Shown here: positions 7,469-16,041 of the stretch, piece after piece | Numbering within the stretch: position 1 is the stretch's first letter | How the letters are laid out: the number at the start of each line of letters is the position of its first letter | From: Candidatus Zixiibacteriota bacterium | Lineage (GTDB): Bacteria; Zixibacteria; MSB-5A5; GN15; FEB-12 | Assembly (NCBI GenBank): GCA_019038695.1 | Contig: JAHOYZ010000040.1 | Coordinates: forward strand, 1-40,845 | DNA: 40,845 nt | Reading direction: 5' to 3' | Translations under genes and position numbers: made by a program | Notes under the pieces: model-generated | Databases searched by the model: none | What the model saw: only the letters and a program-made list of their open reading frames with translations | Told to the model about the DNA's origin: nothing

Positions 7469-10400
7469 ATGAACCACAGATTGGTCTTACTGGCTCTACT
7501 CCTGCTCGTTTCGACCGTTTCATCGGTAGCGGCGCAGCATCCAAATGACCCCGGTACTCCGGATACGCTAGCGCTGGTCGCTACGCTGTGTCCCGAAGCT
7601 GGCACGGGGCAAATGCAGGTTCAAGTCGATGTCTATGTTTACAATGATTACAAACTAACAGGTGCAACAGCTGGGTTTATCTGGGATAATCCTAACCTCC
7701 AGATGGACAGCGCCGTTGGACAACCGCTCATCAACGATGGTTTTGGCATTGGACCGTTCTTCTATGAAAACAGCGACATCAATGTCACCAATGCCAATAA
7801 ACGGTACTTGATCGGTGGACAGGCCTTCATGAATCCCGGTATTCCTGGTGACGGCACTGGCCGACGCCTGTGGGCCAGTTACTACTTCACGCTGTCAAGC
7901 TGGTCCGTGGATGACCTGATCATGATGGACAGTTCCTACTACAGTTCCGCAACCGATTTCATGTTCACTGGGTCCGATGCCGGAGGATCATCGGTGATGT
8001 TCCGACCCGTGTGGGGCGGTGTGCTGTACATTGGTGATGATTGTGAATTTTGCGTTGATCCAGATGGGGACGGCTTTGGCGACCCAAACATACCCGGTCA
8101 ATATTGTGCTGCTGATAATTGTCCCGAAGTCTATAATCCATCACAAGTCGATGTCGATAGCGATGGTCACGGTGATGTATGTGATAATTGTCCCGATGAT
8201 AATAATCCAGACCAGGCCGACGTTGACAGTGATGATGTCGGAGATGTTTGCGATAATTGTCCCGAAGACTCCAACACTGATCAGGCTGACGCGGATGGTG
8301 ATAACCTTGGCGATGTCTGCGATAACTGTCCCGACGACAGCAATCCCGGCCAGGAAGACAGCGACAGCGACAATATCGGCAACGTCTGCGATAACTGCCC
8401 CGCTGATCCGAATACCGATCAGGCTGACGGCGATAGCGATACGGTCGGTGATGTCTGCGACAACTGCCCCACCGATCCCAACACCAATCAAGCAGATGGT
8501 GACAGCGATACAGTAGGTGATCTGTGCGATAACTGTCTGAATGACCCCAACACCGATCAGACCGACGGTGACAGCGATACAGTCGGTGATGTCTGCGACA
8601 ATTGTCCGGATGACCCCAACACTGATCAGGCTGATGGTGACAGCGATTCAGTAGGTGATGTCTGTGACAATTGTCCAGATGACCCCAACACTGATCAGGC
8701 TGATGGTGACAGCGATTCAGTAGGCGATGTTTGTGACAACTGTCCTGATGATCCGAATCAGTATCAGGAAGATGCTGACAGCGACGGTATTGGTGATGTC
8801 TGCGACCCTTGTCCCAACGACCCCAATAACGATGCGGACGGCGATGGTCATTGTGCCGATGTTGACAATTGTCCTGCAGTGCATAATCCAACTCAAGCCG
8901 ATGGAGACTCTGACACGATCGGTGATGCCTGCGATAATTGCCCAGCCGAACCGAATACCGATCAGGCTGACGGCGACACCGATAGTGTGGGCGACGTCTG
9001 TGATAACTGCCCCACTGATCCCAACACCAATCAAGCGGACGGCGACAGTGATACGGTAGGCGATTTGTGCGACAACTGTCCGACTGACGTCAACACCGAT
9101 CAGGCCGATGGCGACGGCGATACGGTCGGTGATGTCTGCGATAATTGCCCCACCGATCCGAATACCAATCAAGCGGACGGTGACAGCGATACGGTCGGTG
9201 ATGTCTGCGACAACTGCCCGACCGATCCCAATGTCGATCAGAATGATGCCGACTCCGACGATGTGGGTGATGTTTGCGATAACTGTCCCACTGATCCCAA
9301 TACCAATCAGGCTGACGGCGATAGTGATACGGTCGGTGATGTCTGTGACAATTGTCCCGATGATTCCAATGTCGATCAGACTGATACTGATACCGATACT
9401 GTCGGTGATGTCTGCGACAATTGTCCCGACGATCCAAACAGCGATCAAGCTGATGCCGACGACGATGGTATCGGTGATGTTTGCGACCCGTGCCCTCTGG
9501 ATCCGGATAACGATATTGATGGCGATGGAGTCTGTGGTGACGTAGATAACTGCCCTGCCGTGCATAACGATGATCAGGCAGATGGTGACAGCGATGACGT
9601 CGGAGACGTATGCGACAATTGCCCTGTTGATCCGAACACCGATCAGGCTGACGGCGACAGTGACACAGTGGGCGATGTCTGTGACAACTGTCCGGCCGAT
9701 CCTAATGTCGATCAAACTGATGCCGACTCCGACGATGTGGGTGATGTTTGCGACAATTGCCCCACTGATCCCAATACAAATCAGGCTGACACCGATAGCG
9801 ATACTGTCGGTGATGTCTGCGACAACTGCCCTACTGATCTCAACACCAATCAGGCGGATGGCGACGACGACACCGTGGGCGATGTTTGTGACAACTGTCC
9901 GACCGATCCCAATGTCGATCAAGCTGATGCCGACTCCGACGATGTGGGTGATGTTTGCGATAACTGCCCAACTGATCCCAATACTAATCAGGCGGATGGC
10001 GATGGCGATACTGTCGGTGATGTCTGTGATAACTGTCCGGAAGTCTGGAACCAGGATCAGTCAGACGTTGACACCGACGGTGTTGGCGATCTCTGCGATA
10101 ATTGTCCGGATGACCCCAACACGAATCAACTCGATAGCGATGATGACGGTATCGGAGATGAGTGTGATCCGTGTCCTCTGGATCCGGATAACGACATCGA
10201 TGGCGACGGTTATTGCAGTGATATTGACAACTGCCCAACAGTATACAACGACGATCAGGCGGATGACGATAGCGATGATATAGGCGATGTCTGCGACAAT
10301 TGCGTCAACGCTGCCAATATGGACCAGACTAACTCTGATGGCGACGAGCACGGCGACGCCTGTGATAACTGCCCAGGCGACGACAACCCTGACCAGTCCG

Positions 10401-10813
10401 ATGTGGACAATGATACCGTCGGTGATGTCTGTGACAACTGTCCGGACAGCATCAATACCGACCAGAATGATCAGGATGAAGATAGTGTCGGCAATGTCTG
10501 CGATAATTGCCCTACCGTGCATAACCCGGATCAAATCGATACAGACGGTGACGGACTGGGTGATGCGTGTGACGGCTGCTGCGAAGGCATACGCGGTAAT
10601 GTCAATGGCGACCCGGCAGACCTGGTACAGATTGATGATCTGACATACCTGGTTGCCTACCTCTTTACCGGGGGGCCAGAGCTACCATGTATGGATGAGG
10701 GGAATATTAACGGTATATCCGGACCGGGGGGTGATATCGATATTTCGGACCTGGTTTACCTTGTCGACTACCTATTCCGCGGAGGCCCAGCCCCTGCGGA
10801 TTGTCCGTGGTAA
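7469..10813 (+). CDS. Secreted thrombospondin type 3 repeat protein with C-terminal dockerin-like domain
   Basis: This extracellular protein has 1114 residues. The ATG at 7469 is chosen over the in-frame ATG at 7454 because the GGAGG at 7456-7460 sits 8 bases before it and because it opens directly into a signal peptide (MNHRLVLLALLLLVSTVSS, cleavage near AAQ). Residues 23 to about 195 form a beta-rich domain of cohesin-like character. Residues 216-1034 are 36 calcium-binding thrombospondin type 3 repeats (see the repeat feature). Residues 1035-1114 carry two dockerin-like calcium motifs, GNVNGD...DLTYLVAYLFTGGP and GDIDISDLVYLVDYLFRGGP. By family knowledge the repeats form a rigid calcium-loaded stalk, and the end may dock to a cohesin-like partner. 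It has its own promoter and terminator, so it is probably a single-gene unit. The ligand is unknown. Confidence 0.9.
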   Translation: MNHRLVLLALLLLVSTVSSVAAQHPNDPGTPDTLALVATLCPEAGTGQMQVQVDVYVYNDYKLTGATAGFIWDNPNLQMDSAVGQPLINDGFGIGPFFYENSDINVTNANKRYLIGGQAFMNPGIPGDGTGRRLWASYYFTLSSWSVDDLIMMDSSYYSSATDFMFTGSDAGGSSVMFRPVWGGVLYIGDDCEFCVDPDGDGFGDPNIPGQYCAADNCPEVYNPSQVDVDSDGHGDVCDNCPDDNNPDQADVDSDDVGDVCDNCPEDSNTDQADADGDNLGDVCDNCPDDSNPGQEDSDSDNIGNVCDNCPADPNTDQADGDSDTVGDVCDNCPTDPNTNQADGDSDTVGDLCDNCLNDPNTDQTDGDSDTVGDVCDNCPDDPNTDQADGDSDSVGDVCDNCPDDPNTDQADGDSDSVGDVCDNCPDDPNQYQEDADSDGIGDVCDPCPNDPNNDADGDGHCADVDNCPAVHNPTQADGDSDTIGDACDNCPAEPNTDQADGDTDSVGDVCDNCPTDPNTNQADGDSDTVGDLCDNCPTDVNTDQADGDGDTVGDVCDNCPTDPNTNQADGDSDTVGDVCDNCPTDPNVDQNDADSDDVGDVCDNCPTDPNTNQADGDSDTVGDVCDNCPDDSNVDQTDTDTDTVGDVCDNCPDDPNSDQADADDDGIGDVCDPCPLDPDNDIDGDGVCGDVDNCPAVHNDDQADGDSDDVGDVCDNCPVDPNTDQADGDSDTVGDVCDNCPADPNVDQTDADSDDVGDVCDNCPTDPNTNQADTDSDTVGDVCDNCPTDLNTNQADGDDDTVGDVCDNCPTDPNVDQADADSDDVGDVCDNCPTDPNTNQADGDGDTVGDVCDNCPEVWNQDQSDVDTDGVGDLCDNCPDDPNTNQLDSDDDGIGDECDPCPLDPDNDIDGDGYCSDIDNCPTVYNDDQADDDSDDIGDVCDNCVNAANMDQTNSDGDEHGDACDNCPGDDNPDQSDVDNDTVGDVCDNCPDSINTDQNDQDEDSVGNVCDNCPTVHNPDQIDTDGDGLGDACDGCCEGIRGNVNGDPADLVQIDDLTYLVAYLFTGGPELPCMDEGNINGISGPGGDIDISDLVYLVDYLFRGGPAPADCPW
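8114..10570 (+). repeat. Coding array of 36 thrombospondin type 3 repeats with a 681-base higher-order period
   Basis: The array is exactly 819 codons. It holds thirty-three 23-residue units of the form DNCPxDPNxDQADGDSDxVGDVC and three shorter 20-residue units beginning DPCP. The short units lie at 8804-8863, 9485-9544 and 10166-10225, each exactly 681 bases apart. Between them stand blocks of 10, 9, 9 and 5 full units. Each short unit is followed by a DNCPAVHN/TVYN unit, so the cassette of one short plus nine long units is itself repeated. This points to growth by duplication of whole cassettes. The long open frames on the minus strand and in the other + frame here are by-products of the repeat. 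Confidence 0.93.
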
Positions 10814-10848
10814 TCATGTGACAGAGAAATCTTACTAAGCAATAACAA

Positions 10849-10876
10849 CCGCCCCTGCTTCTGCAGGGGCGGTTTT
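10849..10876 (+). terminator. Rho-independent terminator
   Basis: A perfect 10-base-pair G+C-rich stem (CCGCCCCTGC at 10849-10858, GCAGGGGCGG at 10863-10872) closes a TTCT loop and is followed by TTTT. It stands 36 bases after the stop of the TSP3-dockerin gene. The minus-strand gene that ends at 10970 could use the same stem, but with a poorer T run. Confidence 0.9.
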
Positions 10877-10969
10877 ATTGTGTGAATCGACATGTTGTCA
10901 GGGGTTACGGGCTAATAGAATCAGCGGGACTCGGGTTGGGAGAGAAGCAAACACGCAGGCGCAGCTGGA

Positions 10970-11755
10970 TCAGCGGTCATTTGATGCTACGCGGCGTACC
11001 AGGGCGATAGGCCGAGTGACATTGGAAGCCCGGAGGATCGGGCGATCGAAATTCCAATCCTGCCACCAGCCGACCAGTTCGAAATCCGGTCGTTGGCTGA
11101 TGAAACCGACAAACTCGGTCGGCTCGATTGATTTATTACGCTCTACCATCTCAAACTTCTTCTTATGGCCGTGGTCATCGACGTTAACTGTCCAGACCTC
11201 CTCGTACATCTGACGATCGGCGTCTAATAGTTCAATAGCGAACTCGGAAGACACTGTGATGCCGTCTTTCTCAATGGTGTAGGCATTGTCACGATTGTTA
11301 CCGAGTGGGTCGGAGAACTGGATGCACCCGTCCAGGAAATAGAGGCCGCCCGGGTTGAGGGCTTTGGCAACCGAGTCAAAGTGAGAGTTCATCTCATCTA
11401 TTGAGTGCAAATATAGCGACCCCAGCAGGATATAGGCAAAATCAGCGCGGTCGACGCCTTCAAAGGAGGTCATATCGGATTCGAGTAACACCGGACGAGG
11501 ATTCAGATGTCGCCATTTGTTCTCTGCATGGGCGAGCATCTTACGGTTGATGTCGAGTCCAGTGTATTGATAACCAAGTGATTGAAGTTCACCTGCGTGG
11601 GGTGCCGGTCCACAACCAATCTCCAGTACACGGCGGACGGGGATGGCCGAGAAGCGTCTGATGCAGTCGCGTATGAACCTCGCTTCGTGAGGAATATCGC
11701 GAAACGAAAACGCTACTTCGTAGTATTTTGGCCAGTCGTACAGCATGTTTAGCAC
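10970..11755 (-). CDS. Class I SAM-dependent methyltransferase
   Basis: This protein of about 261 residues has the class I methyltransferase fold. Motif I is RVLEIGCGPAPHAGEL, followed by an acidic strand end (YTGLDINRKMLAHAE), then SDMTSF and the post-motif region LNPGGLYFLDG. The open frame extends upstream to 11857. I prefer GTG at 11755 because AAGGAG stands seven bases before it and because the family-like start is MLYDWPKYYEVAF; ATG at 11746 is the alternative. The substrate cannot be read from the sequence; such stand-alone enzymes methylate small molecules, lipids or proteins. It is transcribed toward the TSP3 gene and away from the sigma factor gene, from which it is separated by about 270 bases. 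Confidence 0.8.
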   Translation of the reverse strand: MLNMLYDWPKYYEVAFSFRDIPHEARFIRDCIRRFSAIPVRRVLEIGCGPAPHAGELQSLGYQYTGLDINRKMLAHAENKWRHLNPRPVLLESDMTSFEGVDRADFAYILLGSLYLHSIDEMNSHFDSVAKALNPGGLYFLDGCIQFSDPLGNNRDNAYTIEKDGITVSSEFAIELLDADRQMYEEVWTVNVDDHGHKKKFEMVERNKSIEPTEFVGFISQRPDFELVGWWQDWNFDRPILRASNVTRPIALVRRVASNDR

Positions 11756-12025
11756 ACATCTTCTCCTTCCTCTTAGTAACGACACCTGTGCATCGGCAGT
11801 ACACATTTTCATCCCGGAATTGAACATTTTGGAAGCACAATGTATAATTTCTGACAACAGGCAATTCCCAACATGTCTGTTTCAGACTGAACTTATACGT
11901 GATTGAAACAACTAGTCCAATCAGCTTGCGGCACTTTTTTCCTTGGAACTCGGTCCCATCTGTTATATTCTTTGACGCTATGTTGAAACTGCAAACCCCC
12001 CTGATCGTATGGCATTGATAAGGTT

Positions 12026-12592
12026 GTGTTACCAGATAAAGATGCAGCTTCCATTCAGCAGGCCCTGAAAGGCAATCAAGCAGCCTACAGTGACCTGACA
12101 AATCGGCACCGGATGGCCATTTTCCACATAATCCTGAAGATTGTTCGGGATAAGGAGACGGCCAATGATCTGGTGCAGGAGACGTTTATGAAGGCCTTCT
12201 CGTCGTTGGCCACATATCGGTCGGAATATCGTTTCTCTACCTGGCTTTACAGGATTGCGGCCAACTGCTCCATTGATTTCCTTCGCAAGAAACGTATTAA
12301 GGCACTGTCGCTGGACAGGCCGATTAACGGGCAATCTGACGGCAGAGAGTTCGAGATTCCTGACTATTCGTACCATCCGGAGAGAGATCTGGTACGCAAA
12401 GAGCAGCGTATAGGTATCGGGGATGCAATTGAGTCGCTACCCGATAAATATCGAGAAGTTATAGTTTACCGCCATCAGGATGATAAATCGTACGAAGAAA
12501 TAGCCGATTTATTAGGTATACCGCTGGGTACGGTAAAAGCGCGGATTTTTCGGGCCCGTGAGCTTCTCAAGAAAAAGCTCAGAGGTATTTAG
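12026..12592 (+). CDS. ECF-type RNA polymerase sigma factor
   Basis: This 188-residue extracytoplasmic-function sigma factor redirects RNA polymerase to a specific promoter set. Region 2 spans about residues 22-92 and contains DKETANDLVQETFMKAF and FSTWLYRIAANCSIDFLRKKR. Region 4 spans about 130-183 and contains LPDKYREVIVYRHQDDKSYEEIADLLGIPLGTVKARIFRARELLKKKL. No sigma region 1.1 or 3 is present. The start is a GTG at 12026, placed after ATAAGG. Upstream, GGAACT at 11945-11950 resembles an ECF -35 element and TATATT follows at 11964-11969. Autoregulation is possible but the spacing is not convincing. It heads a four-gene run with two toastrack proteins and a bactofilin-like membrane protein. 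No anti-sigma factor with a zinc-binding motif is visible nearby. Confidence 0.92.
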   Translation: MLPDKDAASIQQALKGNQAAYSDLTNRHRMAIFHIILKIVRDKETANDLVQETFMKAFSSLATYRSEYRFSTWLYRIAANCSIDFLRKKRIKALSLDRPINGQSDGREFEIPDYSYHPERDLVRKEQRIGIGDAIESLPDKYREVIVYRHQDDKSYEEIADLLGIPLGTVKARIFRARELLKKKLRGI

Positions 12593-12628
12593 GGCACCGG
12601 ATGGAACTGTGACAAGGAGTATGCCTGT

Positions 12629-13540
12629 ATGCCATGGCGTTTTATCATAGCTTTTGGTTTCCTAACCACGGTACTGCTGACTGGAACTCCGGCCTTCGGT
12701 GACGATTATACCTTTGACTATCAGAGGATAATTGATCTTGACCAGCGAGCGACACTCGATCTCACTGTCCCACGAGGTAATATTGTAATCACCAGTAGCG
12801 AGGATGATCGAGTCGTTATCGATGCCGTTAAGCGGATTCGGGCCGGAAGCAGCGATGAAGCCCAGGATGTGGCCGATCATATTGAGATCAAGGTTCGTCA
12901 AATTGGGTCGGATATTATCATCCAGACAAACTACCTTCGGTTTCATGGTCGTGGTCGGAACTTTTGGCAGAAACTTCTGGGAGCTGGTTCCGATACCTAT
13001 GGCGCAGTAGATTATACTATTGCTGTGCCTACTTCGATTGATATTGCTATCAATGGTGTAGCCACCGATATTACTCTCTCCTCGATAGAGGGGGAAATAG
13101 ATATTGAAAACCAGGAAGGAACCACAAAAGGCGAGTTCCTTTTTGGCCCGGTCACTGTTCGCCAGCCGTCCGGCACTGTAAGTCTGCAATGGATTGAAGG
13201 TGATATTCGTGTGAAAACGGCAACCAGCAAGATTGAAATCAATCAGGTTCGAGGGGCACTGGATGTGACGAGTCTGACAGGGGATGTTTACGTTCGCACA
13301 GAACTGGACAGCCCTCGCGACTTCTTCGTCCATTCCTCCAGCGGAAACATCCGTTTCACAATTCCTGAGATGTCGTCCGGTAAGCTGCATATTGAGTCCG
13401 ACGCCGGAGATATCAAGACGGATGTGCCGATCTCGATTGAGTCGGTTTCTAATTATCAGGTGGTAGGTGAGTTCGGTCGGGGCGGACCGAGCATAAACAT
13501 CTCGTCATCTACTGGTGATGTACATGTAGCTCTATACTAG
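12629..13540 (+). CDS. Secreted toastrack (DUF4097-like) protein
   Basis: This 303-residue protein has a signal peptide (core IIAFGFLTTVLLTGTPAFG, cleaved near residue 24). The rest is a long series of short beta-strand turns such as RGNIVITSS, VATDITLSS, EGEIDIENQEG, TSLTGDVYVRT, SSSGNIRFTIP, SDAGDIKTDVP and SSTGDVHVALY. That pattern is the DUF4097 / toastrack beta-solenoid family, often exported and encoded with sigma factors, anti-sigma factors or two-component systems. No catalytic motif is seen. It begins 36 bases after the sigma factor gene, so co-transcription is likely. A role in sensing or buffering envelope stress is an inference from context. Confidence 0.8.
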   Translation: MPWRFIIAFGFLTTVLLTGTPAFGDDYTFDYQRIIDLDQRATLDLTVPRGNIVITSSEDDRVVIDAVKRIRAGSSDEAQDVADHIEIKVRQIGSDIIIQTNYLRFHGRGRNFWQKLLGAGSDTYGAVDYTIAVPTSIDIAINGVATDITLSSIEGEIDIENQEGTTKGEFLFGPVTVRQPSGTVSLQWIEGDIRVKTATSKIEINQVRGALDVTSLTGDVYVRTELDSPRDFFVHSSSGNIRFTIPEMSSGKLHIESDAGDIKTDVPISIESVSNYQVVGEFGRGGPSINISSSTGDVHVALY

Positions 13541-13568
13541 TTTCGACCGCTGATACATAGGACGTTTC

Positions 13569-14870
13569 ATGCGCGCTACGATTAAACCAGCCCTGGTGGC
13601 CTTCATATGTTTCTGGCTGTTGTCCAGTATTTCGGCCGCTCCTCCAGAGCCCGATCGAAGTGATCCGGTTGCAATAGATTCTGCAGACCACCTCTCAATT
13701 TCCGAGGTTGACGACTCGGCTGGCTCTGATTTTCCTTCCGACCCCATGTTTAATGAAATTATTCTCACACCGGAGGGTGTGATCGCCATAGGAACCGACG
13801 GACTCGAATGGTATTACGACTTTGAAGTAGATGCCTTCGTCGAGGGTCTTGGCTCCGGCACTCAGAAACCGACATCTGGCTGGCGCACAAGTAATGAAAT
13901 GGATGTCATGGATCGCTGCACAGAACAGCGGTGGATTGGCACGTTGGAAAAGACCGTGCTAATTGGCTATGACGAGTTTGTCGAGGGGGACATCATTGCC
14001 TATGGCCGAGTGACGATTCGGGGATGGGTCAAAGGAAGTGTCAAATCCATCAGGGGGCGGGTACTCATTACCGAATCCGGCCATGTGGATGGCAGCGTGG
14101 AAGCCACCAGTGTTGTGAAAAAACCTGGCGGGACTGTCCTTGGCGAAATAATCGAGTCCGAATCACCGCTGGAACTGGAGGATTTCACTCCAGCTTTCTC
14201 TGGTGATGGCTTGGTTGTAGTCATCGTATTTACCGTACTATTGATGTTTTTCTGTTTCCTACTCGTCGAACTCATGCCTCGACAGATCGGGCGGATGCAG
14301 GAGTGTATCGGTAAGCGCAGGATCAAAACTTCGCTGCTCGGCTTCTTGTTCCTGCTACTATTGCCCATTGTCATCGCCCTGGCCGCCGTTACAATTATCG
14401 GTTTGGTAGTTGTGCCCTTCATCCCTTTCATCTATCTGGGCGCTTTTATCCTTGGCGAGGTGATTTTCGGTAACGCTATCGGTCGCATCACAGCTATCAG
14501 ATTATTAGGTGGCGAGAAAGGCATGCTGTTCCAGTCGGTCCTGGGTGTCTTCCTGCATATGTCGCTGTGGATTCTTGTGGCTGTATTGCTGGGCCAGCAA
14601 GGTGATGTAGCCGAGGGATTTGGAGTATTCTTCCTGGTCGTGGCTATTATGATCACTGCCTTCCCAATTCTTTCGGGTCTGGGCGCCGCTATCCTGACTC
14701 GCTTCGGCTTCAGGGATTACAAAGGGTTAAGAGATCGCCGCCACTCTGATGGGGAGACACCAGCCCCGGCTCCTCCACCTATACGCCCGGTATCCCATGT
14801 TCACCCACCCGATCCCTCGCAACCACCCGAGGCTACCGATCAATCCGATCGAACCGATGAATCTAAATAG
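13569..14870 (+). CDS. Bactofilin-like (polymer-forming) domain fused to a multi-pass membrane domain
   Basis: This 433-residue protein opens with a signal peptide or anchor (FICFWLLSSISAAPPEP). A poorly conserved exported region follows to about residue 135. Residues ~140-195 form a short bactofilin-type beta-helix, read from periodic turns in EGDIIAYGRVTIRGWVKGSV, RGRVLITESGHVDGSV and KPGGTVLGEI. Four or more membrane helices follow (about 215-235, 258-300, 322-345, 348-375), and the tail is rich in proline. Bactofilins normally polymerise in the cytoplasm as cytoskeletal scaffolds. Here the predicted N-terminal signal would place the domain outside the inner membrane. Position 3 in the sigma-factor operon makes it a candidate sensor or membrane partner for the toastrack proteins on either side (28 and 60 bases away). 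A hidden anti-sigma role is possible but unproven. Confidence 0.75.
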   Translation: MRATIKPALVAFICFWLLSSISAAPPEPDRSDPVAIDSADHLSISEVDDSAGSDFPSDPMFNEIILTPEGVIAIGTDGLEWYYDFEVDAFVEGLGSGTQKPTSGWRTSNEMDVMDRCTEQRWIGTLEKTVLIGYDEFVEGDIIAYGRVTIRGWVKGSVKSIRGRVLITESGHVDGSVEATSVVKKPGGTVLGEIIESESPLELEDFTPAFSGDGLVVVIVFTVLLMFFCFLLVELMPRQIGRMQECIGKRRIKTSLLGFLFLLLLPIVIALAAVTIIGLVVVPFIPFIYLGAFILGEVIFGNAIGRITAIRLLGGEKGMLFQSVLGVFLHMSLWILVAVLLGQQGDVAEGFGVFFLVVAIMITAFPILSGLGAAILTRFGFRDYKGLRDRRHSDGETPAPAPPPIRPVSHVHPPDPSQPPEATDQSDRTDESK

Positions 14871-14930
14871 CTCACCTTGCGTAATAGAGTTCAGAAGTAA
14901 GCTACTCCCATGTATCCACAGGAGATGATT

Positions 14931-15791
14931 ATGTGGTTCTCAAAAGCAAAAACGTTATCATTGCTGTTTGTTGTTTTTCTGCCAATGACCTTGTTTGCTG
15001 GACGGGTCAAACACGAAACGCTGGATGTTCCCCCCGAGGGAGCGAAGCGGGTCGTCGTTAGTGTCGAATTTGGCGCCGGTGAAATTTGGTTGACCTCTGG
15101 CGATATTGACAACGTAGTCGAGATGGAAGTCACCTATGACACACGGAATATCGACTTTGACCACGAGTACGAGGTCAGAAACGATGTTGGTGATCTCATT
15201 CTGGAGAGTAATCATCGGGACAATAAAAACATCGATACCGAGGACCACAAATGGGATATGACTATATCACAGAACTATCCGTTGAGGTTTGATCTGGATA
15301 TTGGTGCCTGCGAAGCTGAGATGGACCTGGGCGGATTGCAACTTGAAGAGTTCTCGCTGGAAGTCGGGGCGGCCTCGGCAGAGATCGATTTCTCCAGTCC
15401 CAACCCAATCCGACTTGAAGAAATCAGAATCGAAGCGGGTGCTGCATCACTGGAGATGCGCCAGATCGGCAACGCCAATTTCGAAACACTTGATTTTTCC
15501 GGAGGTGTAGGATCTTTTGATCTGGACCTTAGAGGAAAGTACACCGGCGAATCCAAAGTTACGATTGAGGTCGGCCTGGGTTCGATGGACATCATTCTCC
15601 CTCGCGGTCTGCCGGTACGGGTAATCACCGAGGGAGCTAACTGGCTGTCATCGATTGACTTTCACCACGACCGACTCGATGAAGTGGATGACGATGTTTA
15701 CGAATCCCCCGATTTTGAGGACGCTGAAATTCGACTGATTCTTGATGTTGAGGTTGGTCTGGGCTCGATCGATTTGTATTGGAAGCGATAG
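14931..15791 (+). CDS. Secreted toastrack / LiaF-like beta-solenoid protein
   Basis: This protein of about 286 residues starts at the ATG at 14931, because AGGAG lies six bases before it. The in-frame ATGs at 14910 and 14925 have no proper site. A signal peptide (TLSLLFVVFLPMTLFAG) is followed by repeating strands with the pattern 'G-x-A-S-A-E-I-D' (FDLDIGACEAEMDLGG, SLEVGAASAEIDFS, RIEAGAASLEMRQIG, GVGSFDLDLRG, VGLGSMDIILP) and a final VEVGLGSIDLYWKR. These resemble the C-terminal domain of LiaF / DUF2154 and DUF4097 proteins. It is the last gene of the run begun by the sigma factor. No enzyme function is suggested. Confidence 0.75.
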   Translation: MWFSKAKTLSLLFVVFLPMTLFAGRVKHETLDVPPEGAKRVVVSVEFGAGEIWLTSGDIDNVVEMEVTYDTRNIDFDHEYEVRNDVGDLILESNHRDNKNIDTEDHKWDMTISQNYPLRFDLDIGACEAEMDLGGLQLEEFSLEVGAASAEIDFSSPNPIRLEEIRIEAGAASLEMRQIGNANFETLDFSGGVGSFDLDLRGKYTGESKVTIEVGLGSMDIILPRGLPVRVITEGANWLSSIDFHHDRLDEVDDDVYESPDFEDAEIRLILDVEVGLGSIDLYWKR

Positions 15792-15916
15792 GCAGTAGGC
15801 TGGCTTTCAACTCGGTGTGACAGTTCCGTCAAATTGCTGGCAACATTCCTGTCTGCGCGTCACCCGGAGTTATAGGTAAGAGCGGGTGATCCCTACATAT
15901 CTCGCTATCTTTAATC

Positions 15917-15945
15917 TTGTAGCGAGTATACCCCTGCACTATACT
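15917..15945 (+). promoter_or_regulatory. Putative promoter of the HtrA pair
   Basis: TTGTAG at 15917-15922 and TATACT at 15940-15945 are separated by 17 bases, a fair sigma-70-type match in the -10 box and a weak one in the -35 box. The -35 overlaps the right arm of a 7-base inverted repeat (CTCGCTA at 15901-15907, TAGCGAG at 15920-15926), which could be an operator. The predicted start, near 15952, lies about 90 bases before the htrA ATG. Confidence 0.4.
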
Positions 15946-15972
15946 CAAAAAACCATCGGACCGGTGGATTAA

Positions 15973-16030
15973 GGAGTTGGTCTGGACCTATGGTGCGGCC
16001 AACTGTTAGACGATTAGTAGTTCCAACTCC
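15973..16030 (+). promoter_or_regulatory. Inverted repeat abutting the htrA ribosome site
   Basis: GGAGTTGG at 15973-15980 is an exact inverted match of CCAACTCC at 16023-16030, enclosing 42 bases. The right arm ends one base before the Shine-Dalgarno GGGGAG at 16031-16036. In the messenger this would form a long-loop stem next to the ribosome site, which could modulate translation, or it could be a protein-binding palindrome. Confidence 0.35.
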
Positions 16031-16041
16031 GGGGAGATTTG

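Noticed and set aside
7965-9922. Long open frames on the minus strand and in the other + frame inside the TSP3 gene (up to 401 codons)
   Set aside because: They repeat with the same 69-base period as the TSP3 units and have the skewed composition of a shadow frame (His/Arg-rich or Ile/Val-rich). They have no ribosome sites and no independent features.
8114-10570. CRISPR-like regular spacing of similar units
   Set aside because: The units are contiguous, in frame, and translate into calcium-binding TSP3 repeats. There are no unique spacers and no cas genes.
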